Part shown: piece by piece, positions 1 through 8,162 of the stretch
Position numbering within the stretch: position 1 is the first letter of the stretch
Layout: the number at the start of each line of letters is the position of its first letter
Made by a program: the position numbers and the translations under genes
NCBI GenBank assembly: GCA_963794185.1
Contig: CAWCDM010000096.1
Span: forward strand, 124,001 to 188,000
Length of the DNA stretch: 64,000 nucleotides
From: JAMXLO01 sp963794185
GTDB lineage: Bacteria > Pseudomonadota > Alphaproteobacteria > Acetobacterales > Acetobacteraceae
Reading direction: 5' to 3'
The notes under the pieces: model-generated
What the model saw: the letters and a program-made list of their open reading frames with translations, nothing else
Databases searched by the model: none
Told to the model about the DNA's origin: nothing

Positions 1-441
1 GACGCCGCGCGATTGGCGCCAGGCGATCAGTTCGCGGCGCGTCGGTCCTACTGCGCCTATAATTCTGGCCCGTCGCCGGCGAATGGCGCAGTGCTCGACC
101 GCCATGGATCGGGCGAGTCGCGTTTGCGGATCGACAACAATGACAGCCAGTCCACCGTGGTCAGGCTGCGCGACGCGACGGGCACGACCGCGGTCAGCGT
201 TTTCCTGGCGCCTGGCGGGAGCGCCGCGGTGACAGGCCTTCCGGACGTACCCTATCGCCCGGAATTCGCCGTCGGAGAGTTGTGGAGCGCGGCCTGCAAC
301 GGCTTCTCCGCGGGCATGCGGGCGCGGCGCTTCGCCGACTATGCAACACTGTCCGCGCTGTCGCCGCTGATGGTGCCGCCGGCACCTTCCGACGCGCCGC
401 CGCCAGAGGATATTCCCGACGCGGTGTTCGAACGGGAATAG
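1..441 (+). CDS. Conserved hypothetical protein, C-terminal part (5' end outside window)
   Basis: The frame is open from the first base of the window and stops at 439-441, so only the last ~146 residues are visible. The segment has two Cys (YCAYNSG and SAACNGF) around a beta-rich stretch (LRIDNNDSQSTVVRLRD, then VSVFLAPGGSAAVTGLPD), and ends in a Pro-rich acidic tail. The pattern resembles a C-terminal beta domain seen after zinc-ribbon or J-domain N-termini in alphaproteobacterial proteins. I cannot see the N-terminus, so no function is assigned. A broken NMT1-like gene follows 9 bp downstream on the same strand. Confidence 0.55.
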   Translation, partial: DAARLAPGDQFAARRSYCAYNSGPSPANGAVLDRHGSGESRLRIDNNDSQSTVVRLRDATGTTAVSVFLAPGGSAAVTGLPDVPYRPEFAVGELWSAACNGFSAGMRARRFADYATLSALSPLMVPPAPSDAPPPEDIPDAVFERE

Positions 442-450
442 GGGGTGACG

Positions 451-1374
451 ATGGCGATCACGCTTCAGGAGTCGTTGCGCGGCGTGTTCTATGCCCCGTT
501 CTATGTCGCGCTGGCAAAAGACGCCTATGCAGCCGAGGGCATGGATGTGCGCTTCATGAGCTCGCCACGGCCGGGGGACGCGGAACGCAACGTGATGGAC
601 GGCACAGCCGATGTCTGCTGAGGCGGGCCGATGCGCGTGATGCAGGCCTACCACGAAGTGCCGGGCTGCGACCTTGTCAGCTTCGCCGAAGTGGTGACGC
701 GTGATCCGTTCATGCTGGTGGGCCGTGAACCACGGCCCGGCCTCACGCTGCACGACCTGCCCGGATTACACGTCGCAACGGTGAGCAAGGTGCCGACGCC
801 ATGGCAGTGTCTGCAGGAGGATCTGCGGCGCGCCGGCATCGCACCTGCACGCCTGACCCAGGCGACCGACGGCACGATGGCGGACAACGTCGCAGCGCTG
901 CGACGCGGCGAGCTCGACCTGGTGCAGGTGTTCGAACCGTTCGTCTCCGAGCTGGTCGCCGATGGCGGTGGGCATATCTGGCACGCTGCGGCGGATCGCG
1001 GGCCGACCTCCTATACGACGTTCTATGCCCGGAAGGGTCTCTTGTCGGCCCGCCGCGACGAGCTGCGACGCATGGTGCGGGCGGATCCACCGAACGCAGA
1101 AATTCGTGGCGACCGCGAGCGGCTATGCGATCGTGGATGCCATCGCAGGCTATTTCAAGGACGTGCCGCCGGCGATCCCGGCTGCGTCATGTGCGCGATA
1201 CAGGTCGCTCGGCATCTGGGGCGGCGATCCACATCTGCCCCGCGCCGGTTATGACCGGTTGCGCGCAAGCCTGGTGTCCGCCGGCCTCGTATCGCAGGGC
1301 ACCGACTACGAGGTGGCGGTGGACAACAGCCTGGCGGATGCCGCAATTGCCGAAGACCCGCCACCGTTGCAGTG
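451..1374 (+). pseudogene. NMT1/THI5-like ABC transporter substrate-binding protein, broken
   Basis: The frame from ATG 451 reads as a periplasmic-binding-fold protein of the NMT1/ThiY type (FYAPFYVALAKDAYAAEGMDV near the start, then GGPMRVM, TSYTTFYAR and GYAIVDAIAGYFKD). There are two lesions. An in-frame TGA at 619-621 sits in ADVC-stop-GGPMRVM, where the family usually has Trp before GGP. A one-base insertion near 1080 moves the frame from position 1 to position 2, after which the family-like sequence continues to the stop at 1374. No signal peptide is evident. Relatives bind pyrimidine or aromatic ligands for uptake. Repaired length would be ~307 aa. It may be a true pseudogene, because it carries a nonsense codon as well as an indel. 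Confidence 0.7.
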
Positions 1375-1409
1375 AAGGTTTGGTCGGATCAAGCGAATCG
1401 GCGCGTCCA

Positions 1410-1994
1410 CTACCGCGGCGGCGGCAAAAGTGGCTGTTCCTGGACCGGTGCCTGGTCGGCGCCTTCGGGAAGCAGCCAGGCGCGCAGCGAGCGGCGGACC
1501 TGGAACTCGAATTCGACGTTCATCGTGTCCATCATGTCCTTTGTCATGTCGTAGAGCTTCGAAGGAAGATCATCGATGTCGCCGGTGACGCTGCGGGATA
1601 CCCGCGCCGAAGCGAATCCGGCGCGGGTATTGTCCGACGTATAGACGTCCAGCTCGACCGCGAAGCTGCCCAGGATGCTGTCGCGCTGGCGGATCAGCGA
1701 CGCCTCCTGGATGACGAAGACCGCGTGGCCTGCACTGCCGAGTGCCTGCAGCCGGTCCGTGGCCATGTTGTGCAGGGCCTGCACCGGAGGCATCGGGTCG
1801 AGTTGGCTGACATCGGGCGGGGCGGTCGACGGAACGTAGCGCTGCTCGATCTGGATCGCCCCGACGTTCAACCGAAGCGGCGTCAGATGGCCGTAGTGGA
1901 GCGGCGCGTAAAGACGCTCCTTTCGGCCGCCGCAGGCAGCGAGCACGAGCGGCAGCAGCAATGACGAGCGGCGGGACAGCGTGCGGCCGGGCAT
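1410..1994 (-). CDS. Putative outer-membrane lipoprotein
   Basis: The gene encodes 194 residues from ATG 1994, with GGAG about 7 nt upstream; a TTG at 2000 is a less likely start. The N-terminus has Arg residues, a hydrophobic stretch and a lipobox (LVLAAC, Cys near residue 20), so export and lipidation are expected. The mature part has no recognisable enzyme motif. It contains VFVIQEASLIRQRDSILGSFAVELDVYTS, a mixed alpha/beta pattern, and a C-terminal helix rich in Asp and Met (YDMTKDMMDTMN). It lies just downstream of hslO on the same strand (33 bp gap). I do not recognise the family beyond a conserved-lipoprotein appearance. Confidence 0.7.
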   Translation of the reverse strand: MPGRTLSRRSSLLLPLVLAACGGRKERLYAPLHYGHLTPLRLNVGAIQIEQRYVPSTAPPDVSQLDPMPPVQALHNMATDRLQALGSAGHAVFVIQEASLIRQRDSILGSFAVELDVYTSDNTRAGFASARVSRSVTGDIDDLPSKLYDMTKDMMDTMNVEFEFQVRRSLRAWLLPEGADQAPVQEQPLLPPPR

Positions 1995-2027
1995 GCACAA
2001 CTCCGGGTCGGTGGACGGGATGATCGA

Positions 2028-2987
2028 TCAGGATGCGGCGCTGCGGCCACGCACGTCCTGTCGGGGAAATCGGAAGTCGTAGTTGCAGAACTCGCAGGTC
2101 ATGACGATGTCGCCGTCCAACGCCATGTGATCGAGATCGTCCGCCGGAAATCCTTCCAGGATGCCGACCAGGCGCGCTCGGGAGCAGCGGCAGCCGTAGG
2201 ACAGCGCGCGGGCGCGATCGGCTGCGACGCCTTCGCTGTGGAACAGCCGGTAGAGCAACCGCTCCGGCGGCAATGCATCGTCCAGCAGCTCGGCGTCGGT
2301 CAGGGTGGCGGCAAGCGCGGTGGCCGTGCGCCAGCTCTCCTCCTGGGCCTCTTCGTCCAGCGCGGGATCAATACCGCCCGCGCCCGCGATCTTCTCCATG
2401 ATCAACGCCCCCGCACGCCAGCCGTCCGGGGTGTCCTCGCATGCCAGGTGCAGGAAACAGCGGAGCTGTTCGCTGGTACGGAAGTAGTGCAGCGCCATCT
2501 CGGCCAGGTTGCCGCCCTCGATCGTGACGATGCCCTGCTGGCGGTTCTGGTCCGGCCCCTGATCGACGGTGAACGCCAGGTAGCCGCTGCCGAGAAGCTG
2601 GTCGGCGGCGGGCGATGGATCGTCCTGCAGCAGCGCCTCGAGCCTGCTCGGTTCGGCCCGAGCATAGCCCCGCAACCCGCCCGTATCGGTGCAGTCGGCG
2701 AGCAGCATCGTCACTGGCCCATCCCCCTTCGCCTGGAGGCTGAACGACCCACGGAATTTCAGCGCCGTGGAAAGCGCCGCGGCGAGCGCCAGGGACTGCC
2801 CGGCGAGCCGGGTGACGGCCGGGTGGTTCGGATGGCGGCCGAGCAAGGCATTCGCGAGCGGCCCCAGCCGCACCAGCCGCCCGCGCACCGGCCGGCGGGG
2901 CAGAAAGAACGGCGTGACGCCGCGCGGCACGACGATGTCGGGCACCGGCGGTCGGCCGCCGTCGAGGAAGGCGGGTGTATCGGACAT
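2028..2987 (-). CDS. hslO: Redox-regulated chaperone Hsp33
   Basis: This is a 319-residue protein of normal Hsp33 length. Hsp33 is a cytoplasmic holdase activated by oxidation, which releases zinc from four C-terminal cysteines. All four are present in the spacing CxC (Cys266, Cys268) and CxxC (Cys298, Cys301, in CEFCNYDFRF). The N-terminal domain has the typical GPVTMLLADCTDTGGLRGYA core. In many alphaproteobacteria hslO follows argD-argF; here argD-argF lie about 3 kb away on the other strand. The start ATG 2987 is inside a divergent arrangement with the GNAT gene at 3033. Confidence 0.95.
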   Translation of the reverse strand: MSDTPAFLDGGRPPVPDIVVPRGVTPFFLPRRPVRGRLVRLGPLANALLGRHPNHPAVTRLAGQSLALAAALSTALKFRGSFSLQAKGDGPVTMLLADCTDTGGLRGYARAEPSRLEALLQDDPSPAADQLLGSGYLAFTVDQGPDQNRQQGIVTIEGGNLAEMALHYFRTSEQLRCFLHLACEDTPDGWRAGALIMEKIAGAGGIDPALDEEAQEESWRTATALAATLTDAELLDDALPPERLLYRLFHSEGVAADRARALSYGCRCSRARLVGILEGFPADDLDHMALDGDIVMTCEFCNYDFRFPRQDVRGRSAAS

Positions 2988-3032
2988 GGCCCAAACATAG
3001 GCAACGTCCGCCGTCCGGACTACCGTCCCCCG

Positions 3033-3569
3033 ATGACGCTGCAGGAAGCGGCCTTTTCGCTGCGCGCGATGGAGGCGCGGGACGCCGAATCAGTTGCCGC
3101 GCTGATCCGCGCCGCGTTTGCCGCCCAGTTCGTTGTCACCGACCCTCCGCCCTCGGCCTTGCGGGTGACGAAGGACGATGTCGCCAGGCATCTGGGGGCG
3201 GGTGGCGGCGCGGTGGCCGGGGCGTCCGGCGGTATGGTGGGCTCGGCTCTGTGGGGCGAGCAGGATGGCGGGCTCTATCTGGGGCGATTGGCTGTGGCGC
3301 CGACGTGGCGCGGCCGCGGCGTCGCCAAGGCATTGGTGGCCGCGGCGGAGGTTGCGGCGAGGCGGATGGCCCTGCCGCGCATCCACCTGAGCACGCGCCT
3401 GGTGCTGCTCGACAACCGCCGCCTGTTCGGCGCCTGCGGCTTCGTCGAGACGACGCGCCATGCGCATCCAGGCTATGCCGAACCGACGTTCGTGAACATG
3501 GAGAAGTGGCTGGCCGTTGACGGTCCCGCACGAGCATCGGCTCGCCAGAGGGTCGCAGCGGCGCGATAA
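3033..3569 (+). CDS. GNAT-family N-acetyltransferase
   Basis: The 178-residue protein has a GNAT fold: an N-terminal strand and helix (FSLRAMEARDAESVAALIRAAF), motif A with the acetyl-CoA pyrophosphate loop (LGRLAVAPTWRGRGVAKALV, around residues 85-105), and motif B ending in LLDNRRLFGACGFVET. The last strand carries PTFVNMEKWL. The substrate cannot be inferred. The start is ATG 3033; the frame is open further upstream, but that stretch overlaps the divergent hslO. A membrane acyltransferase begins 9 bp downstream on the same strand. Confidence 0.85.
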   Translation: MTLQEAAFSLRAMEARDAESVAALIRAAFAAQFVVTDPPPSALRVTKDDVARHLGAGGGAVAGASGGMVGSALWGEQDGGLYLGRLAVAPTWRGRGVAKALVAAAEVAARRMALPRIHLSTRLVLLDNRRLFGACGFVETTRHAHPGYAEPTFVNMEKWLAVDGPARASARQRVAAAR

Positions 3570-3578
3570 GCCTGGGTG

Positions 3579-4844
3579 ATGCGGCCCGGCAAGGTAAAGT
3601 ATCTGGAGGGGCTTCGCGGCATCGCCGCGATGCAGGTGGTGCTGCTGCACTTCGTCAGCGGCTTCCTGCCGGATGCGGCACAGCACGCGTGGGCACCGCT
3701 GCGTGTGCTGTTCGACGGCCACACCGCGGTCTATGTGTTCTTCCTGATCAGCGGCGCGGTGCTGACGCCGTCCTTCGCCCGGCCGGGCCCGTTCGCGGCG
3801 AAGCTGGTCAAGCGGGTGGTGCGGCTGGGTATCCCGGTGGCCGCTGCCGCTGCCATCGCGACTGTGCTGCTGGCTGGCTGGCCGGATGCGCATCTGCGGG
3901 CAGCCGTGATGACCGGGTCGGCGTGGCTCGCGATGGATTCCAGCGGTGCGCCGACCCTCGCGCACCTGGCGCGTGAAATCGGCCTGGACAGCCTGCTGCT
4001 TGGCTACCGGGAGGCGACGCTGTTCGCGCCGCTGGCAGAGCATCTGCCGCCGATGGAGCTGTCGCTGGACGCGCCGTTCTGGTCGTTGCATCTGGAACTT
4101 TATGGCTCGCTGCTGGTGCTGGTTCTGGTGTCGCTGCGCGCCCGGTCGGGATGGCTGCACCGCGCTGGCGTCGCCGCGTCGGCCGTGGTGTTCGGCACGC
4201 ATCCGATGTTCCTGTTCGTGCTGGGGCACCTGTTCTCGTGTGTTATGAACGTACACCTCGCTCGCTTGCGGGAGAGGTCGCCGCGCGCAGCGCGGCGGGA
4301 GAGGGTGGGTGCCGTTGGACGCACCCTCTCCCGCGTCGCTGAAGCGACGCGACCTCTCCCGCAAGCGGGCGAGGTGTACGCACGGGGCGCGGTCGGAGCA
4401 CTGCTGCTCATGCTCGGTCTCGTGCTCTGCGCCACCAAGGATTGGCGTGTCCTCGAGACGTGCCGTCAGTGGCTGGCCAATATCGAGTTGGCTGCTGCAC
4501 CGAATCTGTTCCAGTTCGCCAGCCAGGTGGCGGCGGTGCTGATCTTCACTGGCATCTTGCTTTGTCCGCCGGCGCAGGCACTGCTTGAGTGCCGAACATG
4601 CCGCTATCTGGGGCGCCTCTCCTTCGGCATCTACCTGCTGCACTTTCCAATCCTGTTCACCCTTGCCTGCCTGATCTTCATCGGCGCGCAGTCGGTGCTG
4701 CCGTATGCGGCATCGGTGGCCATCGTGTTCGCCCTGTTCATCGGCATCACGTTGATTGCCGCCACGCTGTTCGAACGATGGATCGACCGTCCCGCCATCG
4801 CGCTCAGCCGCCGTGCGGGCGCAACACGGCTGCGGGCCGCCTGA
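3579..4844 (+). CDS. Acyltransferase-3 family membrane protein (OafA/YrhL-like)
   Basis: The N-terminus YLEGLRGIAAMQVVLLHF is the family signature, with the conserved catalytic-type His in TM1; RxxR-type arginines and many hydrophobic helices follow. These enzymes move acyl groups onto sugars or lipids at the inner membrane. The 421-residue protein contains an insertion of 43 codons (4251-4379) made of a palindromic repeat, lying between TM segments (FVLGHLFSCVM before, GALLLMLGLVL after). The insert is very basic, adds no stop and keeps the frame. The ATG at 3579 is preferred over the adjacent GTG 3576. It ends at 4844, directly abutting the convergent recX stop at 4845. Confidence 0.9.
   Translation: MRPGKVKYLEGLRGIAAMQVVLLHFVSGFLPDAAQHAWAPLRVLFDGHTAVYVFFLISGAVLTPSFARPGPFAAKLVKRVVRLGIPVAAAAAIATVLLAGWPDAHLRAAVMTGSAWLAMDSSGAPTLAHLAREIGLDSLLLGYREATLFAPLAEHLPPMELSLDAPFWSLHLELYGSLLVLVLVSLRARSGWLHRAGVAASAVVFGTHPMFLFVLGHLFSCVMNVHLARLRERSPRAARRERVGAVGRTLSRVAEATRPLPQAGEVYARGAVGALLLMLGLVLCATKDWRVLETCRQWLANIELAAAPNLFQFASQVAAVLIFTGILLCPPAQALLECRTCRYLGRLSFGIYLLHFPILFTLACLIFIGAQSVLPYAASVAIVFALFIGITLIAATLFERWIDRPAIALSRRAGATRLRAA
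4251..4379. repeat. 129-bp palindromic repeat element inside a coding region
   Basis: The left arm starts GTACACCTCGCTCGCTTGC at 4251 and the right arm ends with the near-perfect complement GCAAGCGGGCGAGGTGTAC at 4379. The arms are ~60 bp each and meet near 4315. Each arm holds its own small hairpin (CCGCGCGCAGCGCGG on the left, GCGTCGCTGAAGCGACGC on the right), giving a branched cruciform like REP/BIME or small MITE elements. The length is 43 codons, so the acyltransferase frame is kept. A related element with the same CTTGCGGG...GAGGG signature lies at 16717-16822. Confidence 0.9.
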
Positions 4845-5486
4845 TCAGCGACGCAACTGGTTCACCAGCAACTCGGCCTCATCCGTCGCCATCGCGAGCG
4901 CCTGGCTGGCAACGGCTTGCGGGAAGCCCGGCCCGCGCCAGGATGGCCAGTTCACGGCGGCGGCCGTCCTGGTCGGGCGGAGCGCCAGCACGGAATGGGC
5001 CGATGCGCCGCCGCCGCGCCAGCGTCAGCGCGGCGGCAAGTTCGGTGGTCGTGTCCTCGGGCAGCACAGAGCGGGCAACGTCCGCAGTCACCCCCTTCGC
5101 CGCCAGATGCGCGGCCACGAGCCAGGCGCGAGCGTCCCGCACGGATCAGGGTACGCGCCCTGCTCTCGGCAAACGTCGCATCGTTCACCGCCCCGGCCGC
5201 GGCAAGCCGGGCGACGACCTCGCGTACGACGCGCCTGGCTTCATTCGCCTGACGGGCGACAGCGTCCGCATCGCCGGCCTCGGCACTGAGCGAGACGTGC
5301 CCAGCGATCCACGCGCCGTTCCAGAACGCGCCGCAGACTGGCCTCGGTCGCGGCATAGCGCGCGAGATAATCGAGCGCTGCTTCGTGCAGCGTCGCCGCG
5401 TCAGGCGGCGGCCCGGCGCCACGGCGTTGCGGAGTCGGCATGTCATCGGCGGACGATGGCACGGCTGGCGCCTGATACAAGGTCAT
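4845..5486 (-). pseudogene. recX: RecX-family regulatory protein, frameshifted three times
   Basis: Segments in three frames join into a RecX-like protein. From ATG 5486 it reads ALDYLARYAATEASLRRVLERRV, then (after a shift near 5300) ANEARRVVREVVARLAAAGAVNDATFAESRARTLIRAG, then (near 5120) ARSVLPEDTTTELAAALTLARRRRIGPF, then (near 4910) the end ALAMATDEAELLVNQLRR. Each shift has the sense of a one-base insertion. RecX binds and modulates RecA filaments. The repaired length is ~212 aa, normal for the family. The stop abuts the convergent acyltransferase stop. Whether the gene is truly dead or the sequence carries insertion errors is not decidable here. Confidence 0.75.
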
Positions 5487-5624
5487 CGCCCGGCGCCCGC
5501 GGCCCCGCTCGTTTGACTCCCGTCCGCACAACCGCCAACAATCCCCGCCTCCCTTTGGACCCGCCCCGAAAGGTCGCGGGCGGGTGATCCATTGGGGAAA
5601 CCACAGACAGAGGGTTGCATACCC

Positions 5625-6821
5625 ATGATTTCCGCTCTTCTGCCGAACTACGCCCGTGCCGACCTCGCTTTCGAGCGGGGCGAAGGCGCCTGGTTGTGGA
5701 CGGTGGACGGGCGACGATTCCTCGATTTCGGGTCGGGCATCGCCACCGCCTCGCTGGGCCACGGCCACCCGCACCTTGCCAAGGCGATCGCCGAGCAGGC
5801 CGCCAAGGTGATGCACGTGTCCAACCTGTACCGCATCCCGCAGGCCGAGCGCCTGGCGCAGCGGCTGGTGGATGCGACGTTCGCGGACAGCGTGTTCTTC
5901 TGCAACTCGGGCGCGGAAGCGAACGAGGGCATGATCAAGATGATGCGCCGCGCCATGTTCGACGCCGGCAAGCCGGAGCGCTTCCGCTTCATCGTCTTCG
6001 AGGGCGCGTTCCACGGCCGCACGCTGGCGACGCTGGCCGCCACCGGCAACGCCAAGTACCTGGAAGGCTTCGGCCCGGTGGTGGAAGGCTTCGACCAGGT
6101 GCCGTTCAACAACATGAACGCGGTGCGCGACAAGGTCGGTCCCGCCACCGCCGGCATCATCGTCGAGCCGATCCAGGGCGAGGGCGGCGTGCGTCCGGCC
6201 GACATGCAGTTCCTGCGCGATCTGCGCGCCGTGTGCGACGAGTACGGCATCATCCTCGGCATGGACGAGGTGCAGTCCGGCATGGGCCGCACCGGCAAGC
6301 TGTTCGCCTATGAATGGGCGGGCATCACGCCGGACGTCATGTCGGCGGCGAAGGGCATCGGCGGCGGCTTCCCGCTCGGCGCCGTGCTGGCGAAGGAACA
6401 GTTCGCCAAGGCGCTGAAGCCCGGCACGCACGGCACGACGTTCGGCGGCAATCCGCTGGCGTGCGCCGCCGGCAACGCCGTGCTCGACGTGATGCTGGCG
6501 CCCGGCTTCCTGGAGGGTGTCCAGCGCAAGGGCAACAAGCTGCGCGCGGAGCTGGAGAAGATCGTCCGCGAGTTCCCCCAGGTGTTCGAGGACGCGCGCG
6601 GCATGGGCCTGCTGCAGGGCATGAAGTGCGTCCTGCCGCAGGGCGAGGTGCAGGCCGCCTGCGTCGCCGAGGGGCTGATGGCGATCACCGCCGGCGACAA
6701 CGTGCTGCGTCTCGCCCCGCCGCTGGTCGTCACCGACGCCGACCTGGACGAGGCGGTGGCGATGCTGCGGCGCGCGGCGCGGCGCGTATTGCCGTCCGTC
6801 GGCAAAGCGGCGGCGAAATGA
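5625..6821 (+). CDS. argD: Acetylornithine aminotransferase
   Basis: This 398-residue class III PLP aminotransferase converts N-acetylglutamate semialdehyde to N-acetylornithine in arginine synthesis. Visible features are FCNSGAEANEGMIKMMRRA (PLP phosphate binding), EPIQGEGGVRP, GMDEVQSGMGRTGKLFA and the PLP-binding Lys in SAAKGIGGGFPLGAVLAKE (Lys243), followed by HGTTFGGNPLACAAGNAV. The start ATG 5625 begins the homologous region MISALLPNYARADL; an upstream TTG at 5592 would add only poor sequence. The stop TGA overlaps the argF start in ATGA at 6818-6821, so the two genes are translationally coupled. Confidence 0.97.
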   Translation: MISALLPNYARADLAFERGEGAWLWTVDGRRFLDFGSGIATASLGHGHPHLAKAIAEQAAKVMHVSNLYRIPQAERLAQRLVDATFADSVFFCNSGAEANEGMIKMMRRAMFDAGKPERFRFIVFEGAFHGRTLATLAATGNAKYLEGFGPVVEGFDQVPFNNMNAVRDKVGPATAGIIVEPIQGEGGVRPADMQFLRDLRAVCDEYGIILGMDEVQSGMGRTGKLFAYEWAGITPDVMSAAKGIGGGFPLGAVLAKEQFAKALKPGTHGTTFGGNPLACAAGNAVLDVMLAPGFLEGVQRKGNKLRAELEKIVREFPQVFEDARGMGLLQGMKCVLPQGEVQAACVAEGLMAITAGDNVLRLAPPLVVTDADLDEAVAMLRRAARRVLPSVGKAAAK

Positions 6822-7808
6822 GCGCCTCGCTCAGGCGCCCCATGGGCTCCGATGGGGGCTCCGACGGGCAGTCCGAGGGCCGGTCCACCGATCAGGTGGC
6901 CGGCCCGCGGCACTTCCTCGATCTGCGCGATTTCGATGCCGCGACGCTGCGGCAGATGCTGGATGTCGCGGCGAACTACAAGCGCGGCGGCGTGTCGTCG
7001 CGACCGCTGGCCGGCAAGACGCTGGCGCTGATCTTCGAGAAGCCGAGCACGCGCACGCGCGTCTCGTTCGAGGTCGGCATGCGCCAGCTCGGCGGCGACG
7101 TGGTCGTGTTGTCGGCGCGCGACATGCAGAGCGGCCGCGGCGAAACTCCGGCGGATACCGCGCGCGTGCTGTCGCGCTATGTCGATGCGATCATGCTGCG
7201 CACCGACAACGTGGCAAAGCTGCACGAACTGGCGGAATTCGCCACCGTGCCGGTGATCAACGGCCTGACCGACACGTCGCATCCCGTGCCAGCTCATGGC
7301 CGACGTGATGACGTTCGAGGAGCATCGCGGGCCGATCGCCGGCCAGGTCGTCGCCTGGTGCGGCGACGGCAACAACGTCGCGCGCAGCTGGATCGAGGCG
7401 GCGGTGCGCTTCGGCTTCACGCTGCGGCTGGCCACGCCGGACGCGCTGCGCCCGCCGCAGGAGCTGATCGACTGGGCGCGGGCGCAGGGCGGCAGGATCG
7501 AGCTGACCGACGATCCGGAGAAGGCGGTGGCCGGCGCGCGCTGCGTGGTGACCGACACCTGGGTGTCGATGTCGGACGATCCGAACACCAGCCGCCACAA
7601 CATGCTGGCGCCGTATCGCGTCACCGGTGGGCTGATGGCGAAGGCGGCGGCGGATGCGATCTTCATGCACTGCCTGCCGGCGCATCGCGGCGAGGAGGTC
7701 ACCGAGGAGGTGATCGACGGCCCGCAATCGGTGGTGTTCGACGAGGCCGAGAACCGGTTGCATGCGCAGAAGGGCGTGCTGGCGTGGGCGCTGGGGGCCG
7801 CGCGCTAG
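6818..7808 (+). CDS. argF: Ornithine carbamoyltransferase (one frameshift)
   Basis: The enzyme makes citrulline from ornithine and carbamoyl phosphate. The start overlaps the argD stop (ATGA). The phosphate-binding STRTR motif is at about residue 77 (FEKPSTRTRVSFEVGMRQLGG) and the ornithine loop FMHCLPAHRG is near the end. The frame breaks exactly in the conserved HPCQ motif: the DNA at 7281-7290 reads ATCCCGTGCC, and removing one G restores His-Pro-Cys-Gln-Leu-Met-Ala-Asp. The rest continues in the next frame to 7808. Repaired length is ~329 aa. The single insertion in an otherwise perfect essential-type gene suggests a sequence error. The N-terminus has an unusual Gly/Ser-rich extension of about 20 residues. 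Confidence 0.92.
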
Positions 7809-7857
7809 CGGAAAGTCGCTCGCCGCGAGTAGTCGGAAAGTGGTAGCTATCCAGAAG

Positions 7858-8010
7858 CGGGGCCGCTCGCGCGACCCCGCCTCCGGAGGGTAGGCTAACG
7901 GCGGAGTGCGAGGGTTAGTCGCACCCGCCACCTGCCCCACCGGATTTGCCAGCGAATGCGTATCCGCATCCTCTGCTCCTCCGATGGCTCCCGGCCGAAT
8001 TGCCGGGAGC
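7858..8010 (-). other. Hairpin - RBS - small ORF - hairpin module, copy 1
   Basis: Reading on the minus strand, a perfect 9-bp hairpin (GCTCCCGGC, 6-nt loop, GCCGGGAGC; 8010-7987) is followed by CATCGGAGGAG, a 24-codon ORF (7969-7895), and a second hairpin of 10 bp closed by a GCGA loop (GCGGGGTCGC / GCGGCCCCGC; about 7880-7858). A second copy with the same order and spacing lies at 9325-9481. The stems are preserved although their bases differ: copy 2 has G-U pairs where copy 1 has G-C. That supports a structured RNA. The module sits between the end of argF and the divergent esterase gene. Confidence 0.6.
7895..7969 (-). CDS. 24-residue Trp/Arg-rich small protein, copy 1
   Basis: The small ORF runs from ATG 7969 to TAG 7895 and is preceded by GGAGGAG with 6 nt spacing, a near-ideal ribosome-binding site. 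The peptide begins MRIRIRW, has the core WGRWRVR and ends ALRR. It carries 9 Arg and 3 Trp, so it is strongly cationic and amphipathic. A paralogue of identical length lies at 9367-9441 with the same core and a similar Arg-rich tail (about 15 of 24 positions identical). Conservation of length, core and RBS is the evidence for translation. The function is unknown: a leader peptide, a membrane-active peptide or a small RNA-binding protein are all possible. Confidence 0.5.
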   Translation of the reverse strand: MRIRIRWQIRWGRWRVRLTLALRR

Positions 8011-8095
8011 GTTCGCAGAATGGCGCCCGAAATGCTGACATTGCGTTGACGACACGGTAGCGTGATTGCCACTGCGTCCATAAGCCGTCGATGTC

Positions 8096-8126
8096 AAGGC
8101 ATTTGCTGCGACGCAGCAAATGCCTT
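8096..8126. repeat. 31-bp perfect inverted repeat upstream of the esterase gene
   Basis: The arms AAGGCATTTGCTGCG (8096-8110) and CGCAGCAAATGCCTT (8112-8126) are exact complements separated by one base. The sequence lies 37 bp before the esterase start at 8163 and is flanked by two ATGTCA repeats. The near-zero loop makes an efficient RNA terminator less likely than a dimeric DNA-binding site or cruciform. No U-run follows on either strand. Confidence 0.7.
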
Positions 8127-8162
8127 AATGTCAGGTGCTTGAAGACAGGATGTTGACCCGTC

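Noticed and set aside
619..621. TGA as selenocysteine or a recoded Trp codon
   Set aside because: No SECIS-like context was evident, TGA ends many other genes here, and prfB uses it in its regulatory frameshift, so the genetic code is standard.
7257..8081. Longer minus-strand frames overlapping argF and small-ORF module 1
   Set aside because: They overlap the well-supported argF and have no conserved pattern. Only the 24-codon frame is shared between the two modules.
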